30,710 bases of DNA from Pseudomonadales bacterium (GCA_024234855.1 JACKNN010000011.1:1-30710), one strand, 5' to 3'; counted from the first letter of the stretch, positions 6,246 to 15,202 are shown. Numbers and translations are program-made. The notes: generated from the sequence alone by a model not told the origin.

Positions 6246-7475
6246 ATGAGCATGCCAGAACGTCTGGTCATCGTCGGCGCCGGTATGGCCACCGCATACC
6301 TGCTGCAAGCGCTGGCAGCCAATGCTGCCGGGCTGGATATTACCGTCATCGGCGAGGAAGAGCAGGCCTGTTACAACCGCGTGTTGTTGTCCGGCCTGCT
6401 CGCCGGGGAGCACCGGGAGCAGGACCTGCACATGTTACAGCAGGATCCGCCCGCGGCCCCCGCCACCTTCCTGACCGGGACCCGGGTGTGCTCCATAGAC
6501 CGGCAGAGCAGGACGCTGGCTACGGCTTGCGGTCGCCGCCTGGCCTATGACCAGCTGGTTATCGCTACCGGTGCCAGCGTTGACCGGCCGCAACTGGCGG
6601 GCACCCGGCTGCCGGGGGTAAGACAATTGCGCGACATCGACGATGCCAGGCAGTTGCGCGCCATCGCCGGTAACGGTGGCAATGCGGTCATAGTCGGTGG
6701 CGGCTTACTGGGACTGGAAGCCGCCTACGGACTCCGCTTGCTGGGTTTTGCGACCACCGTCGTGCATCGCCGCCCCTACCTGATGAATCGCCAACTCGAC
6801 CCCGAAGGGGCCCGCTTGTTGCAGGCCCGCCTGGAAGCCATGGGCATCGAGTTCCAGCTGGGCACAAGTCTCGCCAGCCTGCAGGCGAGGCAACAGCGGC
6901 TGGCCGGCGTCCAGTTGGACAGCGGCGCCAGCATTCCCTGCGAGCTGCTGTTGTTCGCCACCGGGATCACCCCCAACGCCGGCCTGGCGGCGCAGGCGGG
7001 GCTGGCGGTCAAGCGCGGGGTAATGGTGGACGAGCAGATGCATACCTCTGACCCGCGGGTCTCGGCGCTGGGTGAATGTTCACAGTTTGGCGAGCACTGC
7101 TTCGGGCTGGTGGCCCCCATCCGCGAGCAGGCCCGGGTACTCGCCCGGCGCTTGAGCGCGCAGCCGGGGCCGGCCTTCCGGCTGGTCGACAGTAGCACCC
7201 AGTTGAAGATCTCGGGCATCGATATTTACAGCGCGGGGGACTTCGACGGCAGCGGCGAGCAACTGGTGCTGCGGGATGCGGCTGCCGGCATCTACCGCCG
7301 CCTGGTGTTGCGTGAGCGGCGCCTGGTCGGCGCGGTACTGGTCGGCGATAAGCGCGGCGGCACCTGGTACAGCGAGCTGATTCGCAACGGTACCGATATA
7401 AGTGAATTGCGTCCTGGCCTGATGTTTGGCCGGGATATTAGCAACAGCCTGCAGCAGGCGGCACGGGCCGCCTGA
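6246..7475 (+). CDS. nasC: FAD/NAD(P)-dependent reductase, NasC-like electron donor for assimilatory nitrate reductase
   Basis: 409-residue pyridine nucleotide-disulphide oxidoreductase. The FAD-binding motif GAGMAT is at 11-16, an NAD(P)-binding motif VIVGGGLLGLEAAYGLRLLG near residue 150, and the second FAD block around SALGECSQF. It closely resembles the N-terminal half of NirB encoded next to it (both have YNRV/YDRV L SD/SG and GLLGLE blocks). By position and type it corresponds to Klebsiella NasC, which passes electrons from NADH to NasA. It lacks the CXC...CXXC [2Fe-2S] module seen in NirB and in NasA here, so it ends after the reductase fold. It starts three bases after the ATPase stop. 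Confidence 0.8.
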   Translation: MSMPERLVIVGAGMATAYLLQALAANAAGLDITVIGEEEQACYNRVLLSGLLAGEHREQDLHMLQQDPPAAPATFLTGTRVCSIDRQSRTLATACGRRLAYDQLVIATGASVDRPQLAGTRLPGVRQLRDIDDARQLRAIAGNGGNAVIVGGGLLGLEAAYGLRLLGFATTVVHRRPYLMNRQLDPEGARLLQARLEAMGIEFQLGTSLASLQARQQRLAGVQLDSGASIPCELLLFATGITPNAGLAAQAGLAVKRGVMVDEQMHTSDPRVSALGECSQFGEHCFGLVAPIREQARVLARRLSAQPGPAFRLVDSSTQLKISGIDIYSAGDFDGSGEQLVLRDAAAGIYRRLVLRERRLVGAVLVGDKRGGTWYSELIRNGTDISELRPGLMFGRDISNSLQQAARAA

Positions 7476-7491
7476 GCGAAGGAGAACCCTG

Positions 7492-10026
7492 ATGGATAGC
7501 ACTAAAACACAGCGCAGAATCGTGGTGGTAGGCAACGGCATGGTAGGGCATCACTTTGTTGCCAGCCTGGTCGAGGCCGCTACCGGCGACCACATTACGG
7601 TAATCGGTGAAGAGCCGCGTCCGGCCTACGACCGGGTGCACCTGTCCGATGTCTTTGCGGGACGCTCCGCGGAAGACCTCGCCATGGCCACTCGCGAGAC
7701 CTACCAGGGCTGGGGTGTGGACGCCCACTTTGGTGACCCCGCTATCGCTATCGAACGCGAAGCCAAAGTGGTCGTTACGGAACTGGGCAGGCGCTTTGCA
7801 TACGACAAGCTGGTGCTCGCCACCGGCTCCTATCCCTTCGTACCGCCGGTGCCCGGCGCGGACAACGACCGCTGCCTCACCTATCGAACCATCGATGACC
7901 TGGGTGCCATCAAGGCCAAGGCCAGACACAGCAAGGTCGGCGTGGTGGTGGGCGGCGGCCTGCTGGGCCTGGAGTGCGCCAACGCCCTCAAGAACCTGGG
8001 CCTGCAAACCCATGTGGTCGAGTTCGCACCGGGCCTGATGGGCGTGCAAATAGACGAGGGCGGCTCGCGCATGCTGCGGCGCAAGATCGAGGCGCTGGAG
8101 GTGCAGGTCCATACCAGCAAGAACACATCGCGGATCGTCGCCGGAACAGACACTGCCCTGTCCATGGAGTTTGCTGACGAGACCAGCCTGGCCACCGACA
8201 TGATCGTATTTTCCGCGGGCATCCGTCCCCGCGACGACCTGGCGCGCAAGGCCGAGCTGGGAGTCGGTGAACGCGGCGGCATCGTCATCGATTACAAGTG
8301 CAAGACCAGCGACGCCGATATTTTTGCTATCGGCGAATGCGCCCTGTTCGGCGGGCGCATCTACGGCCTGGTGGCGCCGGGATATCGCATGGCGGAGGCG
8401 GTGGCATCCCAGCTGGCGCAGCGGGAGGGCAGCTTCCAGGGGGCGGACATGAGCACCAAGCTGAAGCTGCTGGGCGTGGACGTGGGTTCTATCGGCGATG
8501 CCCATGGGCGCAGCGAGGGCAGCATGTCCTTCGTCTTCAGTGACGAACGCGAAGACTGCTACAAGCGCCTGGTCACCAGCGGCGACGGCAAGCAACTACT
8601 GGGCGCCGTGCTGGTGGGTGACTGCGAGGATTACGACACCCTGTTGCAGTACTACCTGAACGGGATCGAACTGCCGGCTGACCCACAGGGCCTGATTCTA
8701 CCGGCCAGTTCCGGGCAGCCACTGCTGGGTGTGAGCGCCCTGCCCGCCACGGCCACTATCTGCTCCTGTCACAATGTCACCAAGGGTGATGTGATCGGCG
8801 CCATCGACGGGGGCTGCTGCTCCCTGGTCGAGGTGAAGGGCGAAACCAGCGCCAGCACCGGCTGCGGCGGCTGTTCGGCGATGCTCAAAAGCCTGGTCGA
8901 GGACGAACTGGGCGCGCGCGGCGTAACGGTGGACAAGAGCCTGTGCGAACACTTCCCCTACACCCGCCAGGAGCTCTATCACCTGGCCCGTATCGGCGAG
9001 GTCAAATCCTTTACCGAGCTGCTGGCCGCCCACGGCAAGGGCCGCGGCTGCGATATCTGCAAACCGACGGTCGCCTCCATAATGGCCTCGCTGTGGAACG
9101 AGCACATCCTGGCGCCCGCGCACGTGGGCCTGCAGGATACCAACGATACCTTCATGGCCAACATGCAGAAGGATGGCACCTACTCGGTGGTACCGCGCAT
9201 CGCCGGCGGCGAAATCACCCCCGAGAAACTGCTGGTGCTGGGCAAGGTAGCCCAGGATTACGGCCTGTACACCAAGATAACCGGCGGCCAGCGTATCGAC
9301 CTGTTCGGAGCCCGGCTGGAGCAGTTGCCCGCCATCTGGGCGGAGCTGGTGGCCGCGGGATTTGAAACCGGCCACGCCTACGGCAAGTCACTGCGCACCA
9401 TCAAGTCCTGCGTCGGCAGCAGCTGGTGCCGCTACGGCGTGCAGGACAGCGTGGGCATGGCAATCCGGCTGGAAAATCGCTACAAGGGACTGCGTTCGCC
9501 ACACAAGCTCAAGTCTGCCGTGTCCGGCTGTACCCGGGAGTGCGCCGAGGCACAGTCCAAGGACTTCGGCGTAATAGCGACGGAGCACGGCTGGAACCTG
9601 TATATCTGCGGCAACGGCGGCATGAAACCGCGGCATGCGGACCTGTTCGCGACCGACCTGGATGACGACACCCTCATCAGTTACATCGACCGCTTCCTGA
9701 TGTTCTACATACGCACCGCCGACCGCCTGCAGCGCACCTCGGTGTGGATGGACAACCTGGAAGGCGGGATAGAGTACCTGCGGCAGGTGATTATCGAGGA
9801 TTCCCTGGGTATTGCCGCCGAGCTGGAGGCGCAGATGGCGCTGGTGGTCGACACCTACCAGTGCGAGTGGAAGGCCACCCTGGAAGATCCCGCAAAACTC
9901 AAGCGCTTCCGCCAGTTCGTCAATTCCGAAGAGCCCGACAACGGCGTGGTATTCGTACAGGAGCGCCAGCAGATTCGCCCCGCCCGGGCCGAAGAGCGGC
10001 TGCGCCTGGTAGCGGTGGCAAAGTGA
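7492..10026 (+). CDS. nirB: NAD(P)H-dependent assimilatory nitrite reductase large subunit
   Basis: 844 residues, the usual NirB length. It reduces nitrite to ammonium in the cytoplasm. The order is: FAD/NAD(P) reductase domain (GNGMVG at 14-19, second nucleotide motif GGGLLGLE near 155); BFD-like [2Fe-2S] domain with C424-X-C426 and C458-X2-C461; a further Cys pair in GRGCDIC; ferredoxin-like half domain; and the sirohaem/[4Fe-4S] site with C640-X5-C646 and C680-X3-C684 (SCVGSSWC, SGCTREC). I chose ATG 7492 because AAGGAG lies upstream and the residues following it begin the nucleotide-binding fold. A longer in-frame start would overlap the preceding gene. The gap to nasC is 16 bases, to nirD 46. 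Confidence 0.96.
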   Translation: MDSTKTQRRIVVVGNGMVGHHFVASLVEAATGDHITVIGEEPRPAYDRVHLSDVFAGRSAEDLAMATRETYQGWGVDAHFGDPAIAIEREAKVVVTELGRRFAYDKLVLATGSYPFVPPVPGADNDRCLTYRTIDDLGAIKAKARHSKVGVVVGGGLLGLECANALKNLGLQTHVVEFAPGLMGVQIDEGGSRMLRRKIEALEVQVHTSKNTSRIVAGTDTALSMEFADETSLATDMIVFSAGIRPRDDLARKAELGVGERGGIVIDYKCKTSDADIFAIGECALFGGRIYGLVAPGYRMAEAVASQLAQREGSFQGADMSTKLKLLGVDVGSIGDAHGRSEGSMSFVFSDEREDCYKRLVTSGDGKQLLGAVLVGDCEDYDTLLQYYLNGIELPADPQGLILPASSGQPLLGVSALPATATICSCHNVTKGDVIGAIDGGCCSLVEVKGETSASTGCGGCSAMLKSLVEDELGARGVTVDKSLCEHFPYTRQELYHLARIGEVKSFTELLAAHGKGRGCDICKPTVASIMASLWNEHILAPAHVGLQDTNDTFMANMQKDGTYSVVPRIAGGEITPEKLLVLGKVAQDYGLYTKITGGQRIDLFGARLEQLPAIWAELVAAGFETGHAYGKSLRTIKSCVGSSWCRYGVQDSVGMAIRLENRYKGLRSPHKLKSAVSGCTRECAEAQSKDFGVIATEHGWNLYICGNGGMKPRHADLFATDLDDDTLISYIDRFLMFYIRTADRLQRTSVWMDNLEGGIEYLRQVIIEDSLGIAAELEAQMALVVDTYQCEWKATLEDPAKLKRFRQFVNSEEPDNGVVFVQERQQIRPARAEERLRLVAVAK

Positions 10027-10072
10027 CGGGGGAACCGATGGCAGCGGCGCGGCTAGAAAGGAGAACAGCACA

Positions 10073-10417
10073 ATGACTGCAGCAGAGAAATACAACTGGG
10101 AACCGCTGTGCAAGCGGGAGGACCTGGTCGCGGGATCCGGGGTTTGCGCGCTGCTGGGCGGCGAGCAGGTGGCGCTCTTCTACCTGCCCGACGAGGAGCC
10201 GGCCATCTACGCGCTGGGTAATCGCGATCCCATCGGCGGGGCCAACGTCCTGTCCCGGGGCATAGTGGGTGATATCGGCGGCGAGCTGGTGGTGGCCTCG
10301 CCGCTGTACAAGCAACACTTCAGTTTGCGCTCCGGGGCCTGCCTCGAGGACGAGGCGATCAAGGTCGAGGTCTACAGCGTCCGCCTGGATGGGGACAGCG
10401 TGCTGATTGCACGCTGA
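10073..10417 (+). CDS. nirD: Nitrite reductase small subunit NirD
   Basis: 114-residue Rieske-fold partner of NirB. It has the NirD features (W near the start, ALLGGEQVALF, YALGNRDPIGGANVLSRGIVGD, VASPLYKQHFSLRSGACLED). The Cys-His pairs that hold a cluster in true Rieske proteins are absent, as is usual for NirD. AGGAG lies upstream of ATG 10073. The stop TGA shares its last base with the ATG of nasA (TGATG), implying translational coupling. In Klebsiella the NirD part is fused to the large subunit; here it is separate. Confidence 0.93.
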   Translation: MTAAEKYNWEPLCKREDLVAGSGVCALLGGEQVALFYLPDEEPAIYALGNRDPIGGANVLSRGIVGDIGGELVVASPLYKQHFSLRSGACLEDEAIKVEVYSVRLDGDSVLIAR

Positions 10418-13086
10418 TGGCCAGGCTCAATACCACCTGCCCGTATTGCGGGGTCGGCTGTGGCGTCAGCGCGCAGGTAGAAAATGATCAGGTGATCGCG
10501 GTCAGCGGCGACCGCGATCACCCCGCCAACGCCGGCCGCCTGTGCGTCAAGGGGACCACCCTGGCTGAAACACTCGTTCCCCGGGGGCGACTGCTGTACC
10601 CCACCCACCGGGGACGACGCGAGGACTGGGATGCGGCCCTGGCCCTGGTGGCCGGCGAGCTGCAGCGGGTGCGGCAGCAATACGGGCCCGACGCCATCGG
10701 GTTCTACCTGTCGGGGCAACTGCTGACCGAGGACTACTACGTCGCCAATAAACTGGCCAAGGGGTTCCTGGGCACCGCCAACGTGGATACCAATTCCCGC
10801 CTGTGCATGTCCTCTGCGGTGGCCGCCTACAAACGCGCATTTGGCGCAGACCTGGTGCCCTGCAGCTACCGGGACCTGGAAAGCTGCCAGTTACTGGTGT
10901 TGGTGGGTTCCAATGCCGCCTGGACCCATCCGGTGACTTACCAGCGGATTGTGGAGTCCAAGAAGCGCAACCCGGCCAAGCGTATCGTGGTGATCGACCC
11001 GCGTCGTACCGCCACCTGTGACATCGCCGACCTGCATTTGCAGATTCTTCCGGGCAGTGACGGCTTCCTGTTTGCGGGTCTGTTAAACCATCTCGTAACC
11101 AACGGCCTGGTGGACAGGGACTACGTGCACGCCTGTACCGAGGGCCTGGAGGCGGCGCTGGCGGCCGTCGAGGATATCGACCAGGCCAGCGTGGCCGCGA
11201 GTACCGGGCTGGCCGCAGCCGATCTGGCGCAGTTCTACCAGTGGTTTGGCGAGACCGAACAAACCGTCACCTGCTACTCCCAGGGTGTTAACCAGTCCGC
11301 GACCGGCACCGACAAGTGCAGCGCCATCATCAACTGCCACCTGGCCACCGGGCGGCTGGCGCGGGAGGGCATGGGCCCCTTCTCGATCACCGGCCAACCC
11401 AATGCCATGGGCGGGCGCGAGGTGGGAGGGCTGGCCGACCAGTTGGCAGCGCATATGAATTTCACCCCGGACAACATCGAGCGCACCGGCAGGTTCTGGC
11501 AGGCGCGTGATATGGCGACGGGCCCCGGCCTCAAGGCCGTGGATATGTTCCGGGCGGCGGCCGATGGCAAGATCCGCTTCCTGTGGATCATGGCGACCAA
11601 TCCCGCGGTCAGCCTGCCCGATACCGCACTGGTGCGCAGGGCGCTGGAGCGCTGTGAGTTCGTAGTACTGTCGGATTGCAGCGCAGCCACGGATACCGCG
11701 GCTTACGCCGACCTGTTACTGCCCGCCGCGGGCTGGGGCGAGAAGGACGGCACGGTGACCAACTCCGAGCGCTGTATCTCCCGCCAACGCCGGCTCGTTA
11801 CGCCAGCGGGTGAGGCCAGGCCTGACTGGTGGATAGTCTCGGAGGTGGCCGCGCGGCTGGGTTACGGGGAACAGTTCAGCTACCAGGGCGCCCATGAAAT
11901 ATTCGCCGAGCACGCCCGCCTGTCGGCTTTTGAGAACGGCGGTTGCCGGGATTTCGATATCGGCGCGCTGGCTGGGCTGTGCCGCAGCGAGTATGACGAC
12001 CTGCCCCCCACCGTGTGGCCAGTGCCGGCCGGGGGGCCGCCGCAACGCCCCTTTGCCGACGGTCGGTTCTACACGCCCGGCGGCCGTGCCCGGTTCGTGC
12101 CGGTGGTGCCCAGCCTGCCGCAGTCGCCCGGCCAGGCGGGGACTGCCGCGCCGCCGGAGCCTCTGCTGCTGAATACCGGCCGACTGCGCGATCAATGGCA
12201 CACCATGACCCGCACCGGGGTGGTGCCCAGACTGATGCGCCATCGCGACTATTTCGCCATCAGCCTCAACCCCCTGGATGCCAGGTCCGCCAACCTCGCG
12301 GAGCATGAACTGGTGGAGGTGAGCAATGCCCAGGGCAGCGTCCGCGGCCTGGCGCTACTGGACGAGGATGTACCGGCGGGACAAGTGTTCAGCCCTATCC
12401 ACTGGAGCGACCAGTTTTCCGGCCAGGCCTGCGTCAGCGGACTCATTCCCGCGATCACCGATCCCGTATCCGGCCAGCCCCAGTCCAAGTATGCCAGGGT
12501 ATCCCTGCACCGCGTCCCCACCTGCAGTTGGGGGGCGCTGTTCAGTCGTGAAAAACCGGCGCTTCCGCCGCTACTGTACTGGTCAACTATCGCCGTCGCG
12601 GGCGGTTACCTGACCCTGCTGGCGAGCGCGCTCGAAGCCCTGGCCCTGCGCGACCCCCTGCTGGCGTCACTGGCCGCCCCCGGCCTGCGCAGGCTGGAGT
12701 ACCTGGATACCGCGGCGGGCGATGTGCGCGATCTGGGCATGCACGGTGACCAACTGCAGTACGCCCTGTTCCTCAATACCGACCGGGCGGCCCTGCCGGC
12801 CAGGGACTGGCTGGCGGGCCTGGGCGCCGAGTTGGGTCCGGCAGCTGCCGAGGGAGGGAGCTGCAGCGCGCTGCTGGCCGGGGTCGATCCCGCGGCTGCC
12901 GATGTCGGACGCCTGGTATGTACCTGCTGGGAGGTGGGGGAGAAACAGGTCGCCGCGGCGATCGGGGCGGGTGCCGACAGCCTGGAAAGCCTGGGCGCCA
13001 GCCTGCGCTGCGGCACCCAATGCGGATCCTGTATTCCGGAATTGAAGCGCTGCCTGCAACTACACCACAAGGACGCCGCCGCCTGA
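10417..13086 (+). CDS. nasA: Assimilatory nitrate reductase catalytic subunit with C-terminal [2Fe-2S] domain
   Basis: 889-residue cytoplasmic molybdopterin (bis-MGD) enzyme reducing nitrate to nitrite. N-terminal [4Fe-4S] ligands are C8, C11, C15 and C43 (CPYCGVGC...RLCVKG). The molybdopterin oxidoreductase domain follows (YLSGQLLTEDYYVANKL, NSRLCMSSAVAAYKRAFG), then the dinucleotide-binding domain (LLLNTGRLRDQWHTMTRTG). At the C-terminus a BFD-like domain carries C835-X-C837 and C869-X2-C872, a likely docking or electron-entry cluster. There is no twin-arginine signal, which supports assimilatory NasA rather than periplasmic NapA. The start overlaps the nirD stop by one base. This is the last gene of the operon; a convergent gene follows. 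Confidence 0.95.
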   Translation: MARLNTTCPYCGVGCGVSAQVENDQVIAVSGDRDHPANAGRLCVKGTTLAETLVPRGRLLYPTHRGRREDWDAALALVAGELQRVRQQYGPDAIGFYLSGQLLTEDYYVANKLAKGFLGTANVDTNSRLCMSSAVAAYKRAFGADLVPCSYRDLESCQLLVLVGSNAAWTHPVTYQRIVESKKRNPAKRIVVIDPRRTATCDIADLHLQILPGSDGFLFAGLLNHLVTNGLVDRDYVHACTEGLEAALAAVEDIDQASVAASTGLAAADLAQFYQWFGETEQTVTCYSQGVNQSATGTDKCSAIINCHLATGRLAREGMGPFSITGQPNAMGGREVGGLADQLAAHMNFTPDNIERTGRFWQARDMATGPGLKAVDMFRAAADGKIRFLWIMATNPAVSLPDTALVRRALERCEFVVLSDCSAATDTAAYADLLLPAAGWGEKDGTVTNSERCISRQRRLVTPAGEARPDWWIVSEVAARLGYGEQFSYQGAHEIFAEHARLSAFENGGCRDFDIGALAGLCRSEYDDLPPTVWPVPAGGPPQRPFADGRFYTPGGRARFVPVVPSLPQSPGQAGTAAPPEPLLLNTGRLRDQWHTMTRTGVVPRLMRHRDYFAISLNPLDARSANLAEHELVEVSNAQGSVRGLALLDEDVPAGQVFSPIHWSDQFSGQACVSGLIPAITDPVSGQPQSKYARVSLHRVPTCSWGALFSREKPALPPLLYWSTIAVAGGYLTLLASALEALALRDPLLASLAAPGLRRLEYLDTAAGDVRDLGMHGDQLQYALFLNTDRAALPARDWLAGLGAELGPAAAEGGSCSALLAGVDPAAADVGRLVCTCWEVGEKQVAAAIGAGADSLESLGASLRCGTQCGSCIPELKRCLQLHHKDAAA

Positions 13087-13088
13087 CA

Positions 13089-13112
13089 GCCCCTCTGGGG
13101 CGAGCCGTCTCG
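13089..13112. terminator. Weak hairpins between convergent nasA and the phosphodiesterase gene
   Basis: GCCCC-TCT-GGGGC (13089-13101) is followed directly by CGAG-CCGT-CTCG (13101-13112). They sit right after the nasA stop in a 31-base convergent gap. Neither has a T-run, so a role as bidirectional terminator is only suggested. Confidence 0.3.
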
Positions 13113-13117
13113 CTAGC

Positions 13118-14488
13118 CTACTCGCAGCTGCGTTCACCCGGCGGCTGGTTCAGCACCGATTCCAGCAGCAGCGGCTGGTCGGTCATGATGCCGTCCACGC
13201 CCAGGTCGATCATGCGCAACATTTCCTCGCAGCTGTTGATGGTCCACACCTGTATCGGCATGTTGACGGCGTGCGCGGCTTCCACCAGCGCGGCCGTGAC
13301 AATGGGAATGGGATCGTCGCCGGGAATCTGGTCGCCGATCTGGCTCGCGTCCGGCGGAATCTGGGCCGCGATATGCTCGGGCATCGCGGGGAATTCGCCG
13401 GTGGACAAAAACAGGGTGAAAGCCGTCAGGCCCTGCCCCAGTGGCATGGAGGTGGGTATACAGGGCGCCAGGGCCTTGAAGCTGCCGTTCACAGCGTCGT
13501 CGAAGGAGGCCACGATCAGGTCCTCCAGGCGACCATAGCTCAGCAGCAGGTCCGCCATCTGTCGTTCGTAATCGCCCTGGCCGTCATCTTCCTTCAACTC
13601 CACATTGATCAACTTGTCGGGAAAGCGGGCCAGGGCCTCTTCCAGGGTCGGGATCTTGAAGTCCTCGGCGCTGTAGCCGGGGGGCGGCGCCTTGTCACCG
13701 GTGGCGATGCCCCGGAACGTGTAGTCCTCCGCGGGCCTGTCGCGCTGCGTACCTTCACCGGTGATGAACCAGTAAGCCGCGTCCAGGGCCTTGACCTCCG
13801 CCAGGGTCAGGTCAACGATACGCCCCTCGCCGTTGGTGGTGCGGCCGACCCCCGCGGCGTCGTGCAGGATCACCAGGTGATTGTCCAGGGTCTGGAAGAC
13901 GTCCATTTCCAGCACATCGGCACCGGCCAGAGCGGCCTCGGAGTAGGCATACAGGGTGTTTTCCGGGAAGTCGGTAACGCCGCCCCGGTGGGCGAAGTTC
14001 AGGGGGTCGGCGCCATTGACCAGCCAGGGATTGGGAACGATGTCGAAGGGCGCGTCGCAGGCGCTATCGTCATTGGCTATGGTACCGGTGACGCTAGTGC
14101 TGGTCGCCGTCGCATTGCCACTGGTGCTGATGCTCAGGGTAAGCGTCTCTCCCGGTTCCTCCTGCGCGTCGCCGATCAGCTCCACATTGATATAGCCCTC
14201 CAGGGAACCCGCCGGGATAGTGATGCTCCCGGCGGTATCGAGGTAGTCCTGCCCGGCGGTAGCGGTGTCGGCACTGGTCTCGTAGCTGACCTCGATATCG
14301 CGGGGCTGCGGCTCAGTCAGGGTCACCCGGAAGCGCAGGCTATTCAGCTCCCCGGGAGCCCCCTCGGGAGTCGCCGTCGGCACCACTGTGAGCGCGGACG
14401 GGGTTGCCTTCGGTCCGTCGGAACCATCCGAGCAGGCCTGTAACAGTGCCAGGGTCAGCAGGGTTGTCGTTATAGCCTTGATCTTCAT
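13118..14488 (-). CDS. Exported lipoprotein with Calx-beta and glycerophosphodiester phosphodiesterase domains
   Basis: 456 residues. The N-terminus MKIKAITTTLLTLALLQAC has a lipoprotein-like signal with the probable lipid-bearing cysteine at 19, though Q at the -2 position of the lipobox is atypical. Residues about 30-145 form a Calx-beta-like domain (TADTATAGQDYLDTAGSITIPAG ending in GTIANDD). Residues about 160-456 form the GDPD TIM barrel with HRGG...PENT, LEMDV, LVILHD and NVELKE. These carry the acid and histidine residues expected for hydrolysis of glycerophosphodiesters to glycerol-3-phosphate. The start at 14488 gives the signal peptide; the frame extends 19 codons further without one. 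It is convergent with nasA and divergent from the EVE gene. Confidence 0.85.
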   Translation of the reverse strand: MKIKAITTTLLTLALLQACSDGSDGPKATPSALTVVPTATPEGAPGELNSLRFRVTLTEPQPRDIEVSYETSADTATAGQDYLDTAGSITIPAGSLEGYINVELIGDAQEEPGETLTLSISTSGNATATSTSVTGTIANDDSACDAPFDIVPNPWLVNGADPLNFAHRGGVTDFPENTLYAYSEAALAGADVLEMDVFQTLDNHLVILHDAAGVGRTTNGEGRIVDLTLAEVKALDAAYWFITGEGTQRDRPAEDYTFRGIATGDKAPPPGYSAEDFKIPTLEEALARFPDKLINVELKEDDGQGDYERQMADLLLSYGRLEDLIVASFDDAVNGSFKALAPCIPTSMPLGQGLTAFTLFLSTGEFPAMPEHIAAQIPPDASQIGDQIPGDDPIPIVTAALVEAAHAVNMPIQVWTINSCEEMLRMIDLGVDGIMTDQPLLLESVLNQPPGERSCE

Positions 14489-14631
14489 GGGAATACTGTC
14501 CGTCCGGTGCCACAGCCGCAGAGCATACAACAAATGCCTGCCCACTGGATAAGTCTCTCCCGGATAACCGGCATGCGACGCATTGCCCGTCTATACTTCA
14601 CCCGGATTTACCGCCGCACGAGATTTTTGCC
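14489..14631. other. Divergent intergenic region between the GDPD lipoprotein and EVE genes
   Basis: The 143 bases separate two divergently oriented genes and must contain both promoters. I recognise no clear promoter consensus, hairpin or small gene here. Confidence 0.4.
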
Positions 14632-15099
14632 TTGCATTACTGGATCTTCAAGTCCGAGCCCGACGAATACGGCATCGACCACCTGGCCGCCGAGAAAAAC
14701 AGGACCGCGCGCTGGGACGGCATCCGCAATTACCAGGCGCGCAACAACCTGCGCGACCATGTCCGGGCGGGAGACCGGGTATTGTTCTACCACTCCAGTT
14801 GCAAACACACCGGCATTGCCGGCAGCATGGAGGTGGTGAAAGCCGCTTACCCCGACCCCGCCCAGTTTGATCCCGCGAGCAAGTATTACGACCCCGGGTC
14901 GACGCCCGAGGAGCCGCGCTGGTACTGCGTGGATGTAAGGCTGATTGAGAAATTTCCCGGCGTCATTGCCACCAGGGTACTCAAGGCCGACCCGATAACC
15001 GCCGAGCTGAGCATCTTCAAGCAGGGGCGCCTTTCGATCGCACCGCTGACCGTCGCGCAATGGGAGGCCGTGCGGCGCCTGCGGCAGGCGACAAGTTGA
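14632..15099 (+). CDS. EVE-domain protein
   Basis: 155 residues covering a full EVE domain (PUA/YTH-like fold, as in human THYN1). It begins with the family's HYWIFKSEPDEYGI and continues with WDGIRNYQARNNLRDHVRAGDRVLFYHSSCKHTGIAG and DVRLIEKFPG. Such proteins are thought to bind modified bases in nucleic acids, but the cellular role of the free-standing bacterial form is unclear. The homology block begins at the first codons and the only start there is TTG at 14632, with just a weak purine stretch (ACGAGA) upstream, suggesting low translation. Neighbours give no functional hint. Confidence 0.87.
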   Translation: MHYWIFKSEPDEYGIDHLAAEKNRTARWDGIRNYQARNNLRDHVRAGDRVLFYHSSCKHTGIAGSMEVVKAAYPDPAQFDPASKYYDPGSTPEEPRWYCVDVRLIEKFPGVIATRVLKADPITAELSIFKQGRLSIAPLTVAQWEAVRRLRQATS

Positions 15100-15106
15100 G
15101 AACGCG

Positions 15107-15131
15107 AGCCCTGCCGCCTCGCTGGCGGGCT
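15107..15131 (+). terminator. Possible terminator hairpin after the EVE gene
   Basis: AGCCC-(T)-GCC (15107-15115) pairs with GGC-GGGCT (15124-15131), eight base pairs with one bulged T and an eight-base loop, eight bases after the stop codon. No T-run follows. Confidence 0.35.
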
Positions 15132-15154
15132 GGCCTCGCCCGATAAGCTGCTTT

Positions 15155-15190
15155 ATGCTGGCAATCAGGAGCTGGCCCGATGCTGGCAAT
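15155..15190 (+). repeat. Direct repeat ATGCTGGCAAT x2 upstream of gltS
   Basis: ATGCTGGCAAT occurs at 15155-15165 and 15180-15190 (25-base period); the second copy abuts the gltS ribosome site GGAGGG (15191-15196). It may be a regulatory site or a small local duplication. Confidence 0.45.
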
Positions 15191-15202
15191 GGAGGGTAGA
15201 CA

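Noticed and set aside
5343..6431. 362-codon minus-strand frame opposite the nitrate transporter ATPase
   Set aside because: Shadow of an ATPase with all canonical motifs on the + strand.
7438..8595. 385-codon minus-strand frame opposite nirB
   Set aside because: Shadow of the nirB reductase domain, with low-complexity His/Gln/Ala-rich translation.
13271..14443. 390-codon + strand frame opposite the GDPD lipoprotein
   Set aside because: Antisense shadow of a gene with strong Calx-beta and GDPD motifs.
15155..15199. 14-codon leader peptide before gltS
   Set aside because: A short frame formed by the direct repeat; no ribosome site and no attenuator-like structure after it.
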